Below are positions 56,986-64,000 of a stretch of DNA of 64,000 nt, piece after piece; within the stretch, counting starts at the first letter, position 1, and the number at the start of each line of letters is the position of its first letter. The notes beneath the pieces were generated by a model. The model was not told the origin of the DNA and ran no database searches. It was given only the letters and a program-made list of their open reading frames with translations. Origin of the DNA: Undaria pinnatifida (lineage: Eukaryota; Sar; Phaeophyceae; Laminariales; Alariaceae); NCBI GenBank assembly GCA_012845835.1, contig JABAKD010000022.1:7815625-7879624 (forward strand). Direction: 5' to 3'. A program made the translations under genes and the position numbers.

Positions 56986-58299
56986 CTTCGGTGACCCCGG
57001 AGAGAATCTGGCGAGAGCGTAAGAAACCCCGACGGCTACCACCGCGAACAGATACTTGGCTTGCTCGTCGAATTCGCAGAAGCAGTCCCACGCCTGTGGC
57101 GACCAACAATCGGAGGGGGGAAAATAGGTGGAAACAAAAAAATGGGGAGTCGGAGGAGGCAAATCTGCAAGTCGAAGGTATGGTTGAAGGTGGGAAAAGA
57201 TATGTCGGGAGTTGGACGAGTCAGTTATTTATAAGCGAAAAACTTAACGGCGTTGGGGGGAGGGGTGGCAGTGCCCTAAAGCCAGAAACTATAAAAAACT
57301 GAAAACAAACTACACTTCATCCCCGCCCTTCATTGAACGCGCACCTCCTCCCTCAAACAGCCATTTCATATCATACAAAAGGCGCAAAACGCGGCATGCC
57401 CATCGTGTTTTCAACAAATCGATCAGCCTCGTCGTCCTGTTCTCGTCGTCCTATTCAAGCCCGCCTCCCACCGCTTCCTGCTCTTGCAAGGAAAAAAACG
57501 CCAAAACATAACCTTGAAAAAAACGGAAAATAAGTCACGCTTCAACATGCCTTATCAGATCCCCTCAAACGCTTCAACATGCCTTATCAGATCCCCTCAA
57601 ATCTATCCCCTCAAATCTCGCGAATCCCTCACAATCGCCCCGCCCTCCCGCTCGAACCCACCCCCCCCGCCAACCCCAAACAAAACACGCCAATGGTACA
57701 CCGCCGTGCAAACCCCCTACGCCGCCATGTCAGCGAAAATGGTGAGCTGTCCTTCACCCTTGGCTTCTTCCAACTTGTGCATAACTCCAGTCCCTCTACA
57801 GGCCGATCTCTGCCCCTGCCTGACTTTCCTCTGCCACGACGACCACCGCGACGACCACCACCACCATCACCGCTACCACATTTCCGCCACCGATACTGCC
57901 ACCACTAACCCCACCACGACCACTACCACCACCATTCACCATTCAAAACGACCGCTACCATCACGACCATCCCGACAGCCATCACCACCACCACCATGCC
58001 GCACAATCGCCTCCCCCCCCCCTCCCAAGCCTATGAGTACCACGGCCATGCATTATATGAGTACCGTCCTCCCTCCACTAACCGTGCCGATGCTCCCCTC
58101 CTGAAACAGGTTGTACGATGCTGCCCCAGCCGCGAGCGTAAGGTAGCCTGGCAGGACATAGCCCGCCGCCTTGGCGGCTCCGAAGTAGAAGGTCACGGCC
58201 CACTGAAGGGTCATCATCACCCCCACAACGAGGATCACGGGCCAGAGCTGGTCGAGGACCTCGCTCGCCTGCTCGGTGAAGGGCTCTGGCGGACCCGAG
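56986..58299 (-). CDS. Two upstream exons coding membrane segments; possible N-terminal anchor of FPPS or separate small gene
   Basis: Exon A is 58,299(?)-58,083 and exon B is 57,093-56,986. Exon A codes EPFTEQASEVLDQLW followed by two hydrophobic segments (PVILVVGVMMTLQWAVTFYF and GYVLPGYLTLAAGAASYNLF); exon B codes a third (YLFAVVAVGVSYALARF). A ends at a phase-0 GT donor, B has phase-0 borders, and the FPPS first exon can be entered at a phase-0 acceptor at 56,559, giving [11 protein letters not shown]. So A, B and FPPS can form one reading frame with about 110 extra residues. The start codon was not found. If B is read through its donor, a stop comes at 56,920, so a separate membrane protein is the alternative. 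Family not recognised. Confidence 0.45.
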
Positions 58300-59250
58300 C
58301 TGGAGGCGTTATTTATACGGGGGGGGGCATCACGGCACGCGAGAACAATAAATACGCGGCTTCCGGCAAAATAATGACGACGTTAATGCTTTATGCCAGG
58401 GCGCAACGCTTAATGCCGGGTATTACCCTGCTGCTGCTGTGCCGCTGTTGCTGTTGCTGGCCGTGCTTCTATACAGCACATAAAAATATTTCGCCGACTA
58501 CAGCTGAGATAACACATTTCTGCGCTTAATTATTTCTAGGGCAATCGTTACGCCGGCCTGTTAACCAGAAGGACATGTTTTACGAATAGCGTCGCAATGC
58601 ACCAGCAGCATGCCAGCATGAGCTTCATACTACTGCTGATGCACTATGATACGGCCAGCGCTGCCGCTGTGCTGCTGCCCTGTGCGGCTGCTGCTGGCGT
58701 ACATCGCTAGACCTGGGCATACGCGTAGCAGGCGGCGTGCAACAGCCGCCGCCGTGCCGAAGCCCCGCTTGCATTAATTACACTATCAAACTGCTGAGTG
58801 AGCTACTTGTGTTGCCATAAACCAGCCTACCGGCCTTAAATTAACGTATTACGAGCAAGGGAGCCAGTTCGCTATTCTTTTTTCTTCTTCGGCACCGACG
58901 ACGCCGACTGCTGTTGTTACACAGGAAGGCTTGAGCAAGACAAAACCCTCAGTAACAATGTAGTAACAAAGTAAAAGCGTGCTTTCTTTGCCAGGCGGCG
59001 CGTCATGTTGTCATTTTTGCGTTTGTTTTCGTTCATATCTCTTCGTACGCGCATTTCAGCCGAGGCGCCAAGGTGGTGGACACAACTCGAGTCGTGCGGT
59101 CACTGTCGTCGAGGTATAGGCGCGGTCCGTGCCGTGTGTCGCGCGTGGAAAGCTCTTGAAGCAGTTTGGCCCGCGGGGACGGATTAGACAAACCCCCGTG
59201 ATTTCAGTATGAGAGACCGTATTTTACGTACGTAACTGGTAACATTTTAC
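58300..59250. other. Intergenic spacer upstream of the FPPS locus
   Basis: Contains a poly-G run at 58,319-58,328, a CTGCTGTG-type stretch, and a decayed GC-hairpin motif at about 58,725-58,775. No gene could be supported. Confidence 0.5.
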
Positions 59251-59289
59251 CTGTTTTGCCCGCTCCTGAGCACAGCCAAAACGCAGAGC

Positions 59290-60850
59290 ACATGATTGCA
59301 AAGGTGCCGCCCTGTAGCACCAGCAGGTAACACCATGCGCGTGTGGCACATCCATCTGCGCCGTACTACTGCTGTGTGGCTAGTTGTTTTTGTCGAGCTG
59401 GCGATCTGTAATTCGCAACCCCTCTTTTGCTGCTGCGTGCAGCGTAAGATCCACGCTGTTCGCTATTCTGGAAGGAAATATTAGGGCCGTTTGGATTTAA
59501 GATTATCACCTCAGCGGTCCTTGTTGTATTTCCGATTGTTTCGATTTGTGTTTCTTGCCCCGAGCACACCCAGCGATGTAGACAACAGAGAACATGCAAA
59601 AATCACAAACGTTTCAACCGCGCCCAGCAGCACAAACAGCAGGGGGCAACATCACGCGCGTGTGCATAACCAATATATGGTGTACTGCTGCATTGGCCAC
59701 TTGCCTATACCATACGCCACCACCTCTCTTCTGCTGCTGCTGTGCATGCATGTAGGGTGTGTCGCGCGTCTCGTGCGCTGGACGGAAATGTCAGGACCGC
59801 ATATTTGGCGGAAATATAGGGACCGTCGGAGTAGTATTTTACATACCAAACCGTCCTTACACTTACTTCCACAGAGACAGTTTTATTTACCTACAAACTA
59901 CGTGGGAGTTTAGTTGCCCAGATGACAGCTGACAGACAACACACGACACACGGAGAGCACAACGGTACGTATGCGACCCTGGCGCCTAGCAGCTGAAGCA
60001 GGCATTACCATATGCGCGTGGCGTCTCCTTGCTATACTGCGGCGAGTTGCCTTCGTTGGAGCTTGTCATTTGTCACCCCACCATACCGCACCTTTCTGCT
60101 GTGTTGCCGCTGGGTGCGCGTGCTCGTCGATCGTGTCATTTTTGGCATAAATATAGAAACCGTTGGAGTGTAAATTTACATACCAATCCATCCTCATGTT
60201 TCCGTCCACAGAGGTAGTTTTAAATATAGATATTTTTTTCGGAGCTTTTTTGCCCAGATCAGCTGGCGTCCCCGGTGGTCCAATAGTTAGCCGCGTAACT
60301 ATTGAGGTCGAGCTCGTAGGCTCGAACCTCACAGGGAACTCTTACAAATTGACTGGCCGAAAGCGCGAGAGCGTGAATTGGCCAAATTCGATGCAAACCG
60401 ACGAGCAAAAATAGCTGAAAAGTAAGCGCGACAAAAAAAAAGACAAGCACCGGCGGGGAAAAGGAGAGACACCTGCGACCACGGCTTGCTCAGAATGTCG
60501 CCGGGGGTAAAACCTCTTACGAGTGGAGCTGGAGAGTAACAGCGATACTAATAAAAAAAAAAATCCCAGATGACAGACACCAGGCAACCTGCGGAGAGCG
60601 CACCGGTACGTGTACGATCCTGCCGCCCAACAGCAGCAGCAGCAGGCAGCCCCATGTGCGCGTGGCGTATCCCGGCTATACTGCGGCGAGTTGCATTTGT
60701 CAAAGCCTGTTGTTTGTCACCCGATCATGCCCCACCCCTCTGCTGTTGCTGCTGTGTGTTCATTGACCATCCACTCTGGGCGGAAAAACGGAACCGGCCT
60801 TACATTTCCTTTCATAGTGCAACGCTGGTGCTTTTGTTGTGCAGCGACGT
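59290..60850 (+). repeat. Degenerate tandem array, ~320-360-bp units, four copies, interrupted by a SINE
   Basis: Landmarks CATGCGCGTGTGGC (59,334), CACGCGCGTGTGC (59,652), CATATGCGCGTGGCGT (60,009) and CATGTGCGCGTGGCGT (60,651); each unit also has GGAAATATAGGGACCGT-like and TGCCCAGATGACAG-like blocks. The larger last spacing is explained by the SINE at 60,260-60,564. Confidence 0.8.
60260..60564 (+). mobile_element. tRNA-derived SINE, family B, copy 3, with target duplication
   Basis: Head GTCCCCGGTGGTCCAATAG (A-box) and GGCTCGAACCT (B-box, 60,319-60,329), body GACTGGCCGAAAGCGCGAGA and GACACCTGCGACCACGGC as in copy 2, end AATAAAAAAAAAAAT. Flanked by CCCAGAT at 60,253-60,259 and 60,565-60,571. 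The uninterrupted array unit at about 59,920 has one CCCAGATGACAG, confirming the empty site. Confidence 0.85.
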
Positions 60851-61234
60851 AGGTTATTCGTGGACATGGGAGGCAAGAGGCATAGCGAGTAATAGTGTTT
60901 TATTGAAGTTTTCATACTGACTTTGAATTTTAAATACCATACTTATCATACGATGTAAATCATGTGTTTCGTGTGTTTTCTCAACGGCAGATCGGTCATG
61001 GGCTCGTCTACAGATTACCAAGACAAATGCAAAAAATACTACAGAGTGCAAACAATTCCCGCGGTTAAACGCAAAATCGTTGTTTATTCCAAATAACTTG
61101 TTTCTTATATACATACAAAATGGCATTGTATGGGTCTGGCAGTGATAACGTGTCCTTGCTCCACTCCCCTAGGCACGTCCCGGGGGGGAACCTTGTACCT
61201 GGTACTACTGCACATCCATATGATAACAAATACA

Positions 61235-61500
61235 CACATGGTACAAGGGCTCCACTCCGCGGGCGGCTGACGTCGCCCGCTACGCTCGCGCAAGGAAGAA
61301 TACAACAGGAAGAAAGGAGAGACCCATGATTTGGTGCAACTACCTCGTAGCGAGTTGATAATGCCAAGAGCTCCATGTGCAGAGCTGATTGCCCTCTGCT
61401 GTGCTATGTGTTGGCTGGCGACGTCATGTTCTGATTGGCAGTAAGGGTGTACGTGCGAAAAAAAAACACGAAGAGGACCGAGAGGGAACAATCAACGAAG
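61235..61500 (-). repeat. Dispersed GC-hairpin family, copy
   Basis: Reverse complement matches 13,060-13,375 (AATCAGAACATGACGTCG, GCAATCAGCTCTGCACA, GTTGCACCAAATCATGGGT), with the hairpin at about 61,258-61,280 and GAGCCCTTGTACCATG after it. Confidence 0.75.
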
Positions 61501-61524
61501 AAAGCAAAGAGACGAGTACACACG

Positions 61525-62165
61525 TGCATACCGGTACCTGGTACTTGGAACTTCGTAGATACCTGGTACTGTTATCATATGTACGAAATAATGCACAGCG
61601 CAGCCGGGACAGCACCGCAGGGCACGGTACCGCACGACACCGCACGACGCTGCGCTGCGCTGCTGAGCTATAGCTGAGCTGAGCTGAGCTGGGAGCGCAT
61701 TCTTATGATTCAACAATGATGTACGACGTACAAACCTGGTGTACCGGTACCTGGTATGATACTTCGAATGCTACCTCGCATTTACGAAAGAGTAAGTACA
61801 GCACATCTCGCAGCACAGCACAACACTACCCAATACGGCACAGCAGCGCATCACAGGGCAGGGCACGGCACCGCACAGCGCTGCTGAGCTATAGTTGAGC
61901 TGAGCTACGCTGAGCTGGGAGCGTCTTTTTAGTGATTCAACAATGTAGTACGTACACACCTGGTGTATCGGTACCTGGTGTGATACTTCGAATGATATCG
62001 GGCATGTACGAAAATAGTATCACAGCACGCAGCACGGCACAGCACGGCGCTGCTGAGCTGAGCTGAGCTGAGCTGATGAACCAAGCTGAGCTCAGCTGGG
62101 ACCTGGTATGATGATGAGACACGCTGAGCTCAGCTGGGTCCTGATATGACGATACTTCGTACCAA
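61525..62165 (+). repeat. Tandem array, ~215-225-bp units, three copies, with (GAGCT)n
   Basis: Units hold GTACCGGTACCTGGTA, TACTTCGAATG, a CAGCACGGCACAGCAC-like run, TGCTGAGCTATAGCTGAGCT and TGATTCAACAATG. Confidence 0.8.
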
Positions 62166-62189
62166 GAAAAAAAGGTGACGGAAGAAATC

Positions 62190-63280
62190 AAAGGAAAGCT
62201 GGACCGTTCCGCAAGTAATGGAAGAAGGCGGTGTTCAAGTGGGAGGTGTTGAAAGGCAAGGAATGTATCAACCGACCAACCTCAATCAGGGCGTGTATGA
62301 ACTGATTTCGACCTCGTTCAAATGGTTGGAATGGAACGAGGCTGTTCGCATTCATTCGTTCCAATCCAACCTGTTCGACTCCGACGCGAACTGCGAATTC
62401 TGGGCAATCGACAGGAACAAATAATAGCTTAATTGATTTTTGCGTCGGGGCAGGGGTACCGTCACGTGGGCAGCGAGTGCTCATGACGCAGAGAACAGCT
62501 CACGCAATTATACCGCAAGGCAAGCCTCACAGGTACTAGCTATCCGAATGGCACCCTCGGAACAATCTAGGATGTGTGATATTTGATATTCCGTCGGGGC
62601 TCGGCAACAACTACTGACACTTGTACAAACATCGTTGCCACACTTTTGCCAGATATATCGCCAGAGTCTCGTTCGCAGCCCGGTATTTGCCTCGTGAACC
62701 TCCCGGTCAGGCCATGGCGATATCGCATGGCTCCTCCCGCGGGCGAGCTCTACGGCGCCCACATATGCTCCGCCCCGAGAATCCTACGTCATCGCATGTA
62801 CACCCATACCCTCGTGGGCCTCCAGCGTATGAAGCAACACTTCCAGATACCAGGTATGAATAAACAGTCCCAGCACCAATCCCTCGCCGTAAATCTCGTT
62901 CCAAGAAGGCCGTTCGGTTTTGCTGCATATGATTAACCGCTCTGGGACTTCTTCCTCTTCCAAAATTCACGGTCAGGGCGGGAATGCTAGGCATCTAACC
63001 AACCAGCAAAAGCCCAATATTATTCCGTTCCAACGCCTTTCGGGGAGAGTTAAGACACACCTTCAACGAAAAAGACAACGACAAGCACACGCATCCGTAT
63101 ACAACGGCAGCTTGCGCTGCTGGGGTTTAAAAAACAAGGACCATTGATAGGCCCAGCTCACGCGATCACTACAGTGGAATCCGAAGGGTGCGCCAGCTAG
63201 CGTTGGGTTGCGAACGCAACTAAGTTAAATCGACACACGACGCGTATGAAAATACGTGGAAGTGTGGTGAGCTTAAGCTT
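62190..63280. other. Low-repeat stretch with short frames
   Basis: Frames on both strands (e.g. 62,218-62,424 plus, 62,188-62,484 minus) overlap and show no recognisable motif. Nothing can be supported as a gene; a decayed mobile element is possible. Confidence 0.4.
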
Positions 63281-63330
63281 TATTTTTCCCCATCCGCCGG
63301 AGGATTATTAAAAAAAAAGGAAAAAAGACA
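63281..63330 (+). repeat. CATCCGCCGGAGGAT plus A-run end motif
   Basis: CCCCATCCGCCGGAGGAT followed by TTATTAAAAAAAA. The same hairpin-plus-poly-A end is at 27,534-27,573, which suggests the 3' end of a retroposed family. Confidence 0.5.
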
Positions 63331-63571
63331 ACGACAAGTAAGTCTGCAATACGCGGTGCCGCCCGACTGCTGACTGCAGCGTATTACCTGTCGCTGTTCT
63401 GCTCTGATTCTACGCGTGGCACAGAGCGCGCAGCACGCGTTAATTGCTACCAGTGAGTCGTATTTCGTCCATGTGGCGTGAACTACAACCGAGGCACCGT
63501 TACCGAACCACCCTTCATCACAGCTCGAGACTCTCATAGCCTTAATCCATCCAACTGTATCCCATTCTAAC

Positions 63572-63620
63572 TCCAGGTGTTCCGTTCCTATGTCGGGAGT
63601 GCGGTGCTAAAAGGGATAAA
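63572..63620 (-). repeat. Dispersed TAACCCCTTTA element, copy
   Basis: CCAGGTGTTCCGTTCC, GTCGGGAGTGCGGTGCTAAA then AGGGATAA on the plus strand. Confidence 0.55.
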
Positions 63621-64000
63621 CTCGCACACCACTGCGGCTGCCGGTGCTAAAAGACAGAACTAATACGTGGTACGTACCGTGCCTGGTAGTACTATTGCTT
63701 CTGTGCTGTCCTGCGTTATTTGGTGTGGTGTGTGGTGTATTACGGTATATAAAGCTATCATAGGTTACGGTGTTTGGTGTGGCCAACGGCGGAAGAAGCT
63801 TGGTGTGAGGATCGAGGAACAATTTCAATTTTACAAGACTTCATCGGGTCTTCGGGATATTTTTTTCACGGGCAGGGGATGGATGGCACGGGTGACGTGC
63901 TGTTAGTGTATGCGTGGTACTCTGTCGTATTCCTGGTACACAGGACTATGGCACGCGGCGGAAGGTGGGGGGAAAAGCCGGGGGGTGGGGGGGGGGGGGG

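Noticed and set aside
57720-57800. Terminal exon with MHKLEEAKGEGQLTIFADM then stop on the minus strand
   Set aside because: No phase-compatible junction to the membrane exons could be found, so it is not included; it remains a weak candidate for a separate end.
60270-60340. Functional tRNA gene
   Set aside because: Same reason: imperfect stem, SINE body, poly-A end and a target duplication.

Overview
This is a nuclear eukaryotic window: split genes with GT-AG introns (two apparent GC-AG), spacer rich in minisatellites, tRNA-derived SINEs and a chromodomain retrotransposon end. No bacterial operons, rRNA genes or CRISPR arrays are visible. Gene style (short exons in kilobase introns, CTG/CAG runs, poly-G tracts) and the retroelement type suggest a stramenopile, most likely a brown alga. 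That is inference; no search was run.

Layout. 1-2,106: 3' end of a Ty3/gypsy-type element with a possible 3' LTR. 2,107-5,515: two SINEs head to head, then two minisatellite arrays. 5,543-18,792 (-): a ten-exon gene for an EME1-like subunit of the MUS81-EME1 junction nuclease (about 772 aa). 18,793-19,349: short divergent promoter region. 19,350-36,591 (+): a ten-exon gene for a protein of about 1,195 aa that starts with a dynein-adaptor-like coiled coil carrying a CC1-box motif and ends with the NAC-alpha domain and UBA domain of the nascent polypeptide-associated complex. 36,592-45,753: repeat-rich convergent spacer. 45,754-56,541 (-): farnesyl diphosphate synthase in nine exons (about 367 aa); two more exons up to about 58,299, coding for three membrane segments, join it in phase and may form an N-terminal membrane anchor. 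Inside its 3.9-kb intron, on the opposite strand, lies a Cys-rich gene (50,769-52,814), flanked by direct repeats of about 285 bp. 58,300-64,000: tandem arrays, one interrupted by a SINE with a 7-bp target duplication.

Gene models were built by hand from reading frame, splice sites and intron phase. Every junction listed is phase-consistent, and the spliced lengths are exact multiples of three for the three main genes. The genes have unrelated roles: DNA repair and meiosis, probable protein targeting or motor adaptation, and isoprenoid synthesis. The strongest novelty candidates are the coiled-coil/NAC/UBA chimera, the possible membrane-anchored FPP synthase, and the nested Cys-rich gene.
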